From CAZRNB01 sp964601355 (GTDB taxonomy: Bacteria > Planctomycetota > Phycisphaerae > Sedimentisphaerales > Anaerobacaceae): 64,000 bases of DNA. The notes below the pieces were generated by a model. That model saw only the letters and a list, made by a program, of their open reading frames with translations, searched no databases and was not told the DNA's origin. Position 1 is the stretch's first letter, and the number at the start of each line of letters is the position of its first letter. A program made the position numbers and the translations under genes. The stretch covers positions 1-64,000 of the forward strand of contig CAZRNB010000002.1 in the NCBI GenBank assembly GCA_964601355.1. Reading direction: 5' to 3'. Positions 25,890 through 34,508 of this stretch are shown in pieces.

Positions 25890-25943
25890 GGTTAGTGGTG
25901 AGTGGTTAACTGGTAAGTGATTGTAAAATTAACCAATTACCTA
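25890..25943. repeat. Word-repeat between mreD and mrdA
   Basis: Tandem ggttagtggtgagtggttaac words are followed by attacctattacctattacc words, again one array facing an approximate complement (ggtaa/ttacc). It fills the 63-nt spacer between mreD and mrdA. Confidence 0.65.
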
Positions 25944-26441
25944 TTACCTATTACCTATTCTTCGTCTTCTTGTTCGCATCCACAGTTCAGCCGGCAAAAA
26001 GAACAACGGCCCAATTATAGCCGAATACAATGGTGCTCCAAAGAGCTTAATGTATGTGTATGAAGGTGCCGTCTCAGCCTTGAAAAATACTAACAGATAC
26101 GCTAAACCTGTGGTTAAAAAGCCGACTACAAATATAGCAAGTGCCTGATAAGGCCATTTCCTGATGGAAATAATTCCATGCAAATCTGCCAGTAACGTGC
26201 CAAACAATCCAAAACTTATAATTTGCGGACCCATTGTCGGGCTGATAATATCAGCAGCGAAACCTATCGTGAATGATGCAATGACACAATCGGTGTTCGC
26301 AAAATTGACGGCGAAAAAAACCAATAATATTAAAAGCAAATCAGGTTTGACGTTGGCCGCAGTTACAGCAACCATGTCAACCAAGCTGGTCTGCAGTATG
26401 GTGGTGACAATAACAAGCACTGCAAACCGAAACCAACGCAT
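25944..26441 (-). CDS. mreD: Rod-shape protein MreD
   Basis: From ATG 26441 the product has 165 aa with five or so hydrophobic segments (for example FAVLVIVTTILQTSLVDMVA and LLLILLVFFAVNFA). MreD is the integral membrane partner of MreC and MrdA. An open frame extends to 26531 but its first 30 codons are a word-repeat (RVSRIEYRF), and GAGGA lies 7 nt before ATG 26441, which decides the start. Order mreB-mreC-mreD-mrdA is classic. Identity rests on topology and position. Confidence 0.85.
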   Translation of the reverse strand: MRWFRFAVLVIVTTILQTSLVDMVAVTAANVKPDLLLILLVFFAVNFANTDCVIASFTIGFAADIISPTMGPQIISFGLFGTLLADLHGIISIRKWPYQALAIFVVGFLTTGLAYLLVFFKAETAPSYTYIKLFGAPLYSAIIGPLFFLPAELWMRTRRRRIGNR

Positions 26442-26527
26442 TAAGAAATCCTCGAATCGATACTCGATTCTTGATACTCGATATTCGCAACGAGAATCGA
26501 GGATCGAGCATCCAGCATCGAGTATTA
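26442..26527. repeat. Inverted word-repeat filling mreC-mreD spacer
   Basis: The left part (tcgatactcgattcttgata, 26456-26475, and following) faces gagaatcgaggatcgagcat (26492-26511) and catcgagtatt. The two arms are imperfect complements built from gatactcga words. It occupies nearly all of the 86 nt between the mreC stop and the mreD start. Confidence 0.8.
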
Positions 26528-27310
26528 TCACGGATTCATCACAATTACAGCTACATAATTCAGTTTTTGAATGTCACAAACCGGTTCTACTATTATATCC
26601 CAAAGCGAAGGGGCTTTATCGTCCCTTTTACATTGGGTGATTTTCCCAACTACTATCGGCACATCTAAAAATCCTGGTTTTTTGTCGGCAAAAATTATGT
26701 CGCCTTTCTTGACTTTGTGATTTATCTGGAGAAGCTGAATCTTGGCTGAATTATTATCCGCACCCTGCATTATCCTCACTACGTTTAATTGGTCAATCTT
26801 TACCGGAATTTTAGATGTCGGGTCTGTAAAGAGCTTGACTTTAGCCGTGCGAGCTGAGACACCTGATATGGTCCCGATGATGCTATTGTCACCCAGCACT
26901 AACTGCTCCTTGGCCAGATTATCCTCCGCACCGCGGTTAATAATCAGCTGTCCCTCTGAGATAGTGACGATATCTGCCAAAACAAAGTTCATCCGTTCCC
27001 AGCCGGGTTTAGCCCGTAATCCCGATAGCTTTTCAACATCTTTTTGCGCCTGATTCCGCTGCTCGATAATGTTAGCAAGATGATTTCGCAACTGGTTATA
27101 TTCGTTGCGGCTGACGCCATCCGTAACCTGTGGCGTATCTGCTGCGAGAGTAATACTTCTGCCGATACCTAAAGGCCAGCCGAAAGTACGGGCGAAAGCG
27201 AATTGAAATTTATTTGTTACACTCTTCGGGGCAAAGAGCAAGATAAAGCCGCCTAACATGAACCAGGTGAACAACATCCGTCTGGAGACTTTTCTTCGCA
27301 TCCTTGCCAT
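26528..27310 (-). CDS. mreC: Rod-shape protein MreC
   Basis: The 260-aa protein has one N-terminal membrane segment (LFTWFMLGGFILLFAP, residues 13-28), a coiled coil (NEYNQLRNHLANIIEQRNQA, about 69-88), and two beta domains with the family signatures GQLIINRGAEDNL and LVLGDNSIIGTISGVSA. MreC links MreB to periplasmic synthases. It follows mreB by 36 nt, which is filled with gtttttagtttttag words. A strong GAGCAAGA-type site was not seen. Confidence 0.92.
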   Translation of the reverse strand: MARMRRKVSRRMLFTWFMLGGFILLFAPKSVTNKFQFAFARTFGWPLGIGRSITLAADTPQVTDGVSRNEYNQLRNHLANIIEQRNQAQKDVEKLSGLRAKPGWERMNFVLADIVTISEGQLIINRGAEDNLAKEQLVLGDNSIIGTISGVSARTAKVKLFTDPTSKIPVKIDQLNVVRIMQGADNNSAKIQLLQINHKVKKGDIIFADKKPGFLDVPIVVGKITQCKRDDKAPSLWDIIVEPVCDIQKLNYVAVIVMNP

Positions 27311-27346
27311 ATCATAAGTTTTGAGTTTTTAGTTTTTAGTTTTGTT

Positions 27347-28402
27347 CTATTCCCACGCCCGTTCATCGTGGTCCATCGTGTCTTTCCATAATTCGAGATT
27401 TTCCAGATAAACGCTTGTACCACGGGCCACACAGCTCAACGGGTCTTCAACTCTTATTACTTTTAAGCCGGTCGCATTTGCCAATATTATGTCCATACCG
27501 CGCAGCAGTGACGTGCCTCCGCAGATATGTACGCCGTTATCAATCAAATCAGCAGCCAATTCCGGCTCGGCTTTTTCCAGCGTTGCCGTAACTGTGTCGA
27601 TGATCGCAGCGACTGGGTCGCGAAGGGCCTCACGGATTTCCTCGCTGGTTATGACGATTTTTCTCGGCAAGCCGGAGATGGTATCTCTGCCGGCTACTTC
27701 CATCGTCAGTTCTTCTTCCAGTGGAGCGACAGAGCCGATTTGTATCTTGACTTTTTCAGCTCTTGGCTCGCCGATGAGCAGGTTGTATGTTCTTTTAAGA
27801 TGGTTGATGATCGCTTCATCCATATCGTCCCCTGCGACGCGAATTGATTGGGAGGTGGCGATATCAGCCAGACTTATTATGGCCACTTCCGTGGTCCCTC
27901 CCCCAATATCAACAATCATTGAAGCGGTCGGCTCTGTGATTGGCAGTCCCGCCCCGATAGCTGCTGCCATTGGCTCGTCAACCAGATAGACTTTACGGGC
28001 GCCTGCCCGTTCGGCACTATCTATAACCGCCCGGCGTTCAACTGCGGTAATACCGCTTGGCACGGCAATCACTACCCGCGGCCTAATCAGACTGCCTCTG
28101 CCATGCACTTTACGGATAAAATAGCCCAGCATTGCCTCGGTAATCTCAAAATCGCTGATTACACCGTCTTTTAAAGGTCTTATGGCGGTAATCGAGCCGG
28201 GTGTTTTGCCGAGCATTTCACGGGCAACCGAGCCGACGGCCTCGCCGTTGTTTAGGACGATGTTGGTCCCTTTGCGAACTGCAACTACGGAAGGTTCATT
28301 GAGGACAATTCCCTTATCACGGACACAAACCAAGGTAGTACAGGTACCGAGGTCGATACCCATATCCATACTGAACCATCCAAGGAATGCGTCCAGTATC
28401 AC
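27347..28402 (-). CDS. mreB: Actin-like rod-shape protein MreB
   Basis: The 351-aa cytoskeletal ATPase organises elongation. Phosphate 1 MGIDLGTCTTLVCV (residues 14-27), phosphate 2 VDIGGGTTEVAII (about 164-176), and adenosine loop GGTSLLRGMDIIL (about 294-306) are all present. The phosphate-1 loop is DLGTCTT rather than the common DLGTANT. Start is GTG (28400-28402) with AGGAG 8-9 nt upstream. It heads the mreBCD-mrdA block; a 52-aa membrane gene precedes it. Confidence 0.96.
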   Translation of the reverse strand: MILDAFLGWFSMDMGIDLGTCTTLVCVRDKGIVLNEPSVVAVRKGTNIVLNNGEAVGSVAREMLGKTPGSITAIRPLKDGVISDFEITEAMLGYFIRKVHGRGSLIRPRVVIAVPSGITAVERRAVIDSAERAGARKVYLVDEPMAAAIGAGLPITEPTASMIVDIGGGTTEVAIISLADIATSQSIRVAGDDMDEAIINHLKRTYNLLIGEPRAEKVKIQIGSVAPLEEELTMEVAGRDTISGLPRKIVITSEEIREALRDPVAAIIDTVTATLEKAEPELAADLIDNGVHICGGTSLLRGMDIILANATGLKVIRVEDPLSCVARGTSVYLENLELWKDTMDHDERAWE

Positions 28403-28550
28403 GTTAGACTCCTTTCTAAATTATTGTTGACCCTTATTAGAAAACCTCATCCTATCGGGTGTAACTGATCCTAATCAACTGGGTTTTCCGGCAGTGCCAA
28501 CTACATATTTTTATACTATAGAGAGCTGCTTCGTCAATAGTTAATTATAA

Positions 28551-28709
28551 CTATAAAATTTTGAAAATTGCGCCATATTGTGAATAGCACGTATAGGCAA
28601 CAAAGGCAACTGTAGCCAAAACGACGAAAAATGCTATCGCGAGAATAACCGTGTAAATATTACTGGGTACACTTACCCTTTTACCACGAGTCTGCCCATC
28701 AGGACTCAT
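28551..28709 (-). CDS. 52-aa single-pass membrane protein upstream of mreB
   Basis: A short gene: ATG at 28707-28709, stop TAG at 28551-28553. A GAGGT site lies 6 nt before the ATG. The protein begins MSPDGQTRGKRVSVPSN, then a strongly hydrophobic segment (VILAIAFFVVLATVAFVAYT, residues 20-39), and a short tail CYSQYGAIFKIL. The basic N-terminus suggests a cytoplasmic start. It sits between a coiled-coil membrane protein and mreB in the same direction, so an accessory role in the elongation machinery is a fair guess. Confidence 0.7.
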   Translation of the reverse strand: MSPDGQTRGKRVSVPSNIYTVILAIAFFVVLATVAFVAYTCYSQYGAIFKIL

Positions 28710-28760
28710 ATTATAACCTCATAGAAGATAACGTATAGATTATAAATTAAAGATTATTTG

Positions 28761-29639
28761 CTATAAATTAGTGCTTATTGTATCGCCGGGCTGCGGCTCA
28801 TACTGAACAAGCTCAAGCCGGCCAATGGCTTTTTCAGGCTCAACGTCCACAATCACTATATCACAAATAAACTGGTCGCCGCGAGTTACATGGAATCTCA
28901 TGCTCTCTTCGACGCCATGTGCTTTCCCTATGGATATTTCAGCCATTTTATTTTTCGTATCTACGTTGACTATCCGCCCTTTCAAGCCAATTTCTCTGGT
29001 CGCAGACGGAACCTGAACCGGCTGAGCCTTCTCTTTTATCGGCGTAACCGGCGAGGGCGGAGCAACAACCTTACCATGCTGGCGCAGCAACTGATCCAAC
29101 CTGGTTTGCAGAACGGTGTTTTCTTCGAGGAGGCGCTTATTTTTTTCTTCAAGCGTGGTTAGTACTGCCAATCTTTCAAGAAGAAGCCTTGCGGTTTCCT
29201 TGTGCTCGCTTTGCTCTTTGATAAGGTTGGCTTCGACGCTTTTCCATGTGTTGATGGTGTTCTCCAATAACGACCTTTGGTCCTGGTTAGTTTTTGTGAA
29301 TGTCGCCACTTCGGCTGCAAATCCATCTACCCTTTGAAGCAGCTGAGATTTTTCTCTTTCTGCCTTATCGAGCTCACTTTTTAGCTGCTCAACCTGTATA
29401 TTAAGTGAAGCAACTTTATCATTTAGCTCTTTTTCAAACCGATTTGCCTGTTCAGTTGTTTTCCCCAGCTGTTCCTCAATACTCGTTCTCTTCCCCTGCT
29501 CCGTCTGATACCGCACATATAGCGAATCGTATTTCTGTCTGTAATTGTCGGCGCTGGCAACGTAAGTTACTACAATTCCAGAAAGAAAAATCGCGGTTAT
29601 CGTAAGTAAAACCATTAAAATCTTTGTAAGAGTGCTCAA
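28761..29639 (-). CDS. Membrane-anchored coiled-coil protein, FlgT_C-like C-terminus
   Basis: The 292-aa product has an N-terminal membrane segment (ILMVLLTITAIFLSGIVVTY, residues 7-26), a coiled coil of about 150 residues (about 30-185), a proline-rich linker and a beta-rich C-terminal domain with LKGRIVNVDTKNKMAEISIG and GVEESMRFHVTRGD, resembling the FlgT C-terminal domain. Start is TTG (29637-29639) with AAAGGAG 7 nt upstream. It shares direction and short spacing with the mre block. It may bridge membrane and wall. Confidence 0.8.
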   Translation of the reverse strand: MSTLTKILMVLLTITAIFLSGIVVTYVASADNYRQKYDSLYVRYQTEQGKRTSIEEQLGKTTEQANRFEKELNDKVASLNIQVEQLKSELDKAEREKSQLLQRVDGFAAEVATFTKTNQDQRSLLENTINTWKSVEANLIKEQSEHKETARLLLERLAVLTTLEEKNKRLLEENTVLQTRLDQLLRQHGKVVAPPSPVTPIKEKAQPVQVPSATREIGLKGRIVNVDTKNKMAEISIGKAHGVEESMRFHVTRGDQFICDIVIVDVEPEKAIGRLELVQYEPQPGDTISTNL

Positions 29640-29880
29640 GATAAGCTCCTTTCACTAATTAGCGTTTTTCTATGTATGTCATAAACTCCGCACATAAAAA
29701 ACGTCCGGTAACTATAATCCCCCAACCCATTGCAAAGCAAAAGATTAAACATTAATGCTGGGATTTTCTATCATAATTTTACGTTTTGAGAACGCAGAGG
29801 TCAAGCTATTTTTACCAAATAGCCTAAATAAAAATGGACATCATAAATGGACAATGGCCTAATCAGCTAACGATGGCTTT

Positions 29881-30882
29881 TCAACGGATATTTTTTTGAT
29901 TTGCATACTGCAAAACGGCATTGGCAGCAGCGATGCGGACAGGTTTTGATTCGTCTGTCAGGAGCTGCGGCAGAAATTTTTTAAGGGAATTTGTGCCGAT
30001 GTAACCTATCGCCAGTGCTGACAGCACTTTAACTCGCTCGAGGTCCTTTTTATCCAAGCTGGTGAGTTTTTTCTCCATAACTTCGATAACTTCGGGTTCT
30101 CCGGTTGTGTCATTGAGCTTGCCGAGCTGCTCGGCTGCTGCCAGACGGACTTCCAATATATCATCGTCCAGCTTAGTAATCAGCACGTCTTTGGCCTTTG
30201 CGGTTTTCAAAGCCCCCATAGCCCTTATGCCCACAATTCTATCGTCGGCATAACCGCTATAAACTATCGCCCATATCTTGGGCAATATTCGTTCATCACC
30301 CAGCATTGCTATGGCTTCTACTGCATTAAATCGAACCTTATCGCTCGAATCTTTGCGTTGTAAAGCCCAGTACAAAAGTTTCAATGCGTCGGGATTGCCA
30401 GTTTTGCCAAGGAGCAAGGCCGTATTGGCCCTGACGGTTTGATCCTCGCTGGCTATTGTGTTGCGAAAAACTGTAAGATGCTCAACATGCCCGAATTTAG
30501 TCATTGCATAAGCGGCAGCAATTCTAATGTTTTCATCAGAATCCTTTAACAATTGCTGTACACGCCCTTTCGCTAAGGAGTATTCCAGGTCAGCGACTGC
30601 CAAAATAGCCAGGAATCTCACCGGTACAGCTTCATCTTCCAATAACCGTTGCACCTTAGGCATCAACATGATTTGTTTGGTGGCTGCGACAGCTTCAATT
30701 GCATTGGCTTTAATTTGTGGATCTGAATCGTCTAAACCTGCCTCGATAATCCGTACCGCTTCAGGCACAAGATTATCGGACGAGATGCCTGCCGGCGAAG
30801 GCCTTGTTAGAGTATTTAAAGATTCATTGCAGCCGATGAACAAAAACGATATGAAGACAAAAAGCAATAAACGAATTATCAT
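29881..30882 (-). CDS. HEAT-repeat lipoprotein
   Basis: The 333-aa protein has a lipoprotein signal (LLLFVFISFLFIGC, Cys about 18) and then about eight HEAT/PBS-lyase-type helical repeats (for example DSDPQIKANAIEAVAAT, DSDENIRIAAAYAMTKFG, DEILEVRLAAAEQLGKL-like units). It probably acts as a protein-binding scaffold in the periplasm. It overlaps the lnt stop by 4 nt, so the lipoprotein and the enzyme that finishes lipoproteins are translated together. Confidence 0.88.
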   Translation of the reverse strand: MIIRLLLFVFISFLFIGCNESLNTLTRPSPAGISSDNLVPEAVRIIEAGLDDSDPQIKANAIEAVAATKQIMLMPKVQRLLEDEAVPVRFLAILAVADLEYSLAKGRVQQLLKDSDENIRIAAAYAMTKFGHVEHLTVFRNTIASEDQTVRANTALLLGKTGNPDALKLLYWALQRKDSSDKVRFNAVEAIAMLGDERILPKIWAIVYSGYADDRIVGIRAMGALKTAKAKDVLITKLDDDILEVRLAAAEQLGKLNDTTGEPEVIEVMEKKLTSLDKKDLERVKVLSALAIGYIGTNSLKKFLPQLLTDESKPVRIAAANAVLQYANQKNIR

Positions 30883-32696
30883 TTTTTAGTCCTATAAATT
30901 CTGGTCGCAATCGGCATTATTATTAAAATCACAATACATGCTGCACAACAAAAATCCAGCCATTGGCCGTGCCTACTAAAAAAAGTTACTCTTTTATCTA
31001 TCGGCATTTTATCGACAAACCATCCAGCCATACCCTTGCGTTGCATTGCTTCATGGGGCAGGGTACCCGCCTGGAAGCCATTTTTTATCCGTCCGAGACT
31101 GTCGATTATGCAGCTTATGCCGGTATTAACGCTTCGCACGACTGAGAGTCTGTTTTCTACTGCCCGAAAGACACAAACAGCCGTGTGCTGAGGAAGTTCT
31201 GTGCTGGGCAGAGTCCTTCCATTATTAAACCAGACAAACCAGCCGTCATTGCTTATATTTACAAGCCAGTCGATGCGCTTTCGCCCTTGATCGTCCACCG
31301 CAAATCTGCGAGCAATTGCCGGGATAGTAGCCTCATAGCAAATCATTACACTGAATTTGTGGTCTTGATCCTGTCTATCGGTCATTTCAAAAACGGTGTA
31401 TTCCTTGCCTGCTTCGAGAGAATGGTCAAAACCATAAGGATTAAACTTCATTAAAAAATTAAATAACAAAGGAAAACTCTTTCTAAAGGGAAGCACCTCG
31501 CCGAATAAAACTAAATGAATCTTGTCGTATCGTTTTTCATATTGCCGGCCATCTTTTGTATATAGAAATGCTGAATTATACCTTTCCGCCAGCATAGTTT
31601 TTGATTCATCCGGCGTACCACCAAACGCACCCACAAGCACAAAGGCGTTATTTTTTGAGTGGTTCCGCAACGCTCGGTCAAAAACCTTCCAGGAATGTTC
31701 CGGCTTCACTACGTCAAGCACTTCCGGATTCAATGTTGCCTGTACCATTGTCTCAGGCCATACGATTAGCTCGGCACCGGCTTCAACTGCGGCTTGACTT
31801 TTCTGCATCAGCTCATCAAATATCACCTGTGACGTTCTTTCAGCAATTTCTGCTTCAGCCCGCATCGCTTCTCTTTTCACTGATTGCGGAACGTTTGACT
31901 GCAATGATGCAATTAGTGGGCCATCAGTAACATACTCACCAGACTGATTTATCCTCCATCGCCCATAAACAACGGCAGCAATTACTGCACAATAAACGAG
32001 TCCGATTTTAATGAGATTGCTAAACCTGAAAATGCCCTTGAGATAAAATAATGGTGGGGCAAGCCCCACCCTACCGTTTGTTTTGATATAACGAGTATCG
32101 AGCATCAAGTATCGAGTATCAAGTATCAGCTCAGCCAGCAATCCATTGACCATCGCTATTAGAAATGAAATTCCTGCTGCTCCGAATATGTCTGCTATTT
32201 GAATAATAGTGATATTGTGATACTGGCTATGGGCAAGGAATCGCCAAAAAAAACCGCCTAAAAATAAACCTTGCAGACGCTCAGCCCCGGTGAATAATAC
32301 GGCTGATGCTAAAAATAACGGAATCTTTTTTATTCGGCAGTATCGCAGACATAACGCTATAATTGGCCAAAGAGCTGCCGTGTATGCACAAAAGGCTATC
32401 CAGCCTGCGATCGTTATGGGAAATACCCAGTATAGATTGCCAAGCCAATAACAAAGTGACACTATGTAGGCTATAATTACCAATCGCCTGGGTTTTGCGC
32501 TTGGAGAACATGCGAGAATGAAAGGCACTAATGACACCCAGGCCAAAAGAGGAAAAATTCGAAATTCCCCGCCACCGGCGGGGCTCGGTGGCTGAATCAC
32601 CGTCAACATCACAGCACTTGCGACAAATGCCAAACCCCGCCTAAAATTATCGTTGCTCGTCCATCGTCTATCGTTTTTCGTCCCTGCACTTTTCAC
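30879..32696 (-). CDS. lnt: Apolipoprotein N-acyltransferase
   Basis: Lnt acylates the N-terminal Cys of lipoproteins. From GTG 32696 it has about 605 aa: an N-terminal bundle of hydrophobic segments and a C-terminal nitrilase-like domain with IVWPETMVQATLNP (catalytic Glu), KRYDKIHLVLFGEVLPF (Lys) and VMICYEATIPAIARRF (Cys). I place the start at GTG 32696, with AAGGA 5 nt upstream inside the methyltransferase end, because the ATG at 32726 lies inside that gene. Residues about 187-220 are encoded by word-repeats. Confidence 0.9.
   Translation of the reverse strand: MKSAGTKNDRRWTSNDNFRRGLAFVASAVMLTVIQPPSPAGGGEFRIFPLLAWVSLVPFILACSPSAKPRRLVIIAYIVSLCYWLGNLYWVFPITIAGWIAFCAYTAALWPIIALCLRYCRIKKIPLFLASAVLFTGAERLQGLFLGGFFWRFLAHSQYHNITIIQIADIFGAAGISFLIAMVNGLLAELILDTRYLMLDTRYIKTNGRVGLAPPLFYLKGIFRFSNLIKIGLVYCAVIAAVVYGRWRINQSGEYVTDGPLIASLQSNVPQSVKREAMRAEAEIAERTSQVIFDELMQKSQAAVEAGAELIVWPETMVQATLNPEVLDVVKPEHSWKVFDRALRNHSKNNAFVLVGAFGGTPDESKTMLAERYNSAFLYTKDGRQYEKRYDKIHLVLFGEVLPFRKSFPLLFNFLMKFNPYGFDHSLEAGKEYTVFEMTDRQDQDHKFSVMICYEATIPAIARRFAVDDQGRKRIDWLVNISNDGWFVWFNNGRTLPSTELPQHTAVCVFRAVENRLSVVRSVNTGISCIIDSLGRIKNGFQAGTLPHEAMQRKGMAGWFVDKMPIDKRVTFFSRHGQWLDFCCAACIVILIIMPIATRIYRTKK
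32045..32135. repeat. Repeat insertion inside lnt
   Basis: A hairpin ggtggggcaagccccacc (about 32051-32068) is followed by tandem gagtatcgagcatcaagtat words (32094-32125). In lnt this yields ILDTRYLMLDTRY and a GRVGLAPPLF stretch, between membrane segments. Confidence 0.75.
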
Positions 32697-32698
32697 TT

Positions 32699-33712
32699 TT
32701 ATCCTTCGCAGTCCTCCGCAGGACACCTTTCGGCGTGAAGGGACGGAGAATGGACAGCCAAATCCTTTAATGCCGCTATTATATCTCCAGCTCGATATTT
32801 CTTTTGATTGTTCATTCTGACGGCAAATTGATTTGCCAATATCTTTTGGATGCCTTTATCGGCCACAATTTCCTGAGCCTGTTTTTTCATATCAGATAAT
32901 AGCCTCTTCAATTCACTTAGCTCATTGTTATCGAGGAACAGTTTTTCCTGTTGTTGACTTTTCAGGTCAGCCAACCGTTCGTTTGCTTTTTCGACGTATT
33001 GTGGCGAAATATCTATGCCTACATAGTTTCTGCCCAATTGATATGCTGCTGCTGCGGTGGTTCCGGAACCGCTAAAAGGATCAAGAACACAATCATCGGC
33101 TTTGGAGCTGACCGAGATGATTCTTTTCAAGAGGCTCTCCGGCATCTGGCAGGGATGCCAGCCGGTGCGCTCTTTGAATGTCCCACACACGCGAGAGTAT
33201 TCGGTCCAGACGTCGTTAGGCATCTTACCAATCGGATTAGCCCGCTTGTCATTGTAAATTAGTTGTCGTTCCGAAGGCAGACGAACTGCGTGGTCGTTGA
33301 AGGTAAAATTATTATTATCTTTAACTAAGTAAAATATGTGAGTATGGGCACGTGCGAATTTATTTTTCGTCTGCTGGCCGAACGTGTAGTGCCATATCAA
33401 CCAGTTGCGCATAAAAAGGCCTAATTCGTCGGCTATGATTTTTATGTTCGCTGCATATTCATCACCGATGGCTATATAGAATGAGCCGTGCGGTTTTAAG
33501 ACTTTTTTGCAGGCGCTCATCCATTCTTTTGTCCAAGCAACGTAGTTTTTGCTTTTGACCTTATCGTAGTATTTGTCGTATTTGTAGCCGATGTTAAAAG
33601 GCGGGTCGGCAAAAATAAGGTCGGCAAACGGCTCGTCAATTTTGCTCAGAACCTCTATGCAATCGCCGCATATTATCTTATTGAGAAAATTGGACATAAC
33701 TGTGTAAAACAC
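32699..33712 (-). CDS. Site-specific DNA methyltransferase, beta class
   Basis: The 337-aa enzyme methylates adenine N6 or cytosine N4 with SAM. Motif IV LIFADPPFNIGY (about residues 32-43) precedes motif I VLDPFSGSGTTAAAAYQLG (about 215-233), the order of beta-class enzymes. The C-terminal 70 residues (KKQAQEIVADKGIQKILANQ) are helical and not typical of the catalytic domain. No restriction endonuclease is adjacent, so it looks orphan. It is followed directly by lnt. Target sequence unknown. Confidence 0.9.
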   Translation of the reverse strand: MFYTVMSNFLNKIICGDCIEVLSKIDEPFADLIFADPPFNIGYKYDKYYDKVKSKNYVAWTKEWMSACKKVLKPHGSFYIAIGDEYAANIKIIADELGLFMRNWLIWHYTFGQQTKNKFARAHTHIFYLVKDNNNFTFNDHAVRLPSERQLIYNDKRANPIGKMPNDVWTEYSRVCGTFKERTGWHPCQMPESLLKRIISVSSKADDCVLDPFSGSGTTAAAAYQLGRNYVGIDISPQYVEKANERLADLKSQQQEKLFLDNNELSELKRLLSDMKKQAQEIVADKGIQKILANQFAVRMNNQKKYRAGDIIAALKDLAVHSPSLHAERCPAEDCEG

Positions 33713-33738
33713 GATGAATCAGACAGTCTAACAAACTG

Positions 33739-34137
33739 TTACTTTAATCGCTTATTGACTAAGGCTGAAATCTCCTTGATGAATCCTTCTGCGCGATCCA
33801 ATTCTTCCTGAATATCCTGCTTATCAACCTCTGCCCATTCCGCGTAATCGCAGTCAATGCGATTGTCAAACATCCGGGAATAGAATTTCCCCATATCCAC
33901 GGCAATCATGCCTGTCTTTACAAAATGCTGATTGAATAAAGCAAGCACACCACTATGCTTTCTGCTTGATAGGTTCTGTGTTAGAAGAAGTGCTATTACA
34001 GCATAAAAACACGCATAATAAACACGATTGGCCGCACCATAGGGATGGTCATTTTGAAGCATTAACTTGGCTTCATCCAGAGTTTCCTCAGCACGACTGA
34101 GTCTGTAACGGATTAAATCCTCCTGACCTTTAGTCAT
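33739..34137 (-). CDS. HEPN-domain protein
   Basis: From ATG 34137 this 132-aa all-helical protein has the HEPN pattern: YRLSRAEETLDEAKLMLQ (about 9-26), AANRVYYACFYAVIALL (about 34-50) and SSRKHSGVLALF (about 57-68). It overlaps the upstream MNT gene as ATGA. HEPN/MNT pairs are type VII toxin-antitoxin modules: the HEPN is the RNase toxin and the MNT neutralises it by nucleotidyl transfer. A clean Rx4-6H motif is not visible, so RNase activity is uncertain. Confidence 0.85.
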   Translation of the reverse strand: MTKGQEDLIRYRLSRAEETLDEAKLMLQNDHPYGAANRVYYACFYAVIALLLTQNLSSRKHSGVLALFNQHFVKTGMIAVDMGKFYSRMFDNRIDCDYAEWAEVDKQDIQEELDRAEGFIKEISALVNKRLK

Positions 34138-34487
34138 GTTACTTGAATCCCTTCCCGCTGGATATCTTTGTAGAAAGGTGTAGCCTGCGAAATCGGCGAA
34201 GTCCAAGCATTGTAACTTCGTATAATAGAGCTTATTACTAAATCTGCTGCCAAGCCAATCTCATAAAGTGTATCACGAATGAGCCGTTTTTTTGTTGAGG
34301 TAACATCTTCATTTAACAAGACAAGCAAATCTACATCCGATTCAGACCCAGCCTGTCCGCGTGCGTACGAACCATATAGCACGATTGAAGCAGTAGGGTA
34401 CTTCATGCGTATTCCATCACGGCAGGCAAGTATTGTATTCTTGATGTGCTGTCCTAATGTTGTTTCTTTTTCCGCTAAGTTATACAT
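34134..34487 (-). CDS. MNT-domain nucleotidyltransferase, HEPN partner
   Basis: The 117-aa protein shows SIVLYGSYARGQAGSESDVD then LLVLL (about residues 35-59): G-S then D-x-D, the minimal nucleotidyltransferase signature. It precedes and overlaps the HEPN gene by 4 nt. Together they form a HEPN/MNT module next to an orphan methyltransferase. The antitoxin role follows the known family; not tested here. Confidence 0.88.
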   Translation of the reverse strand: MYNLAEKETTLGQHIKNTILACRDGIRMKYPTASIVLYGSYARGQAGSESDVDLLVLLNEDVTSTKKRLIRDTLYEIGLAADLVISSIIRSYNAWTSPISQATPFYKDIQREGIQVT

Positions 34488-34508
34488 GTCACCATCAATA
34501 AATATCCT

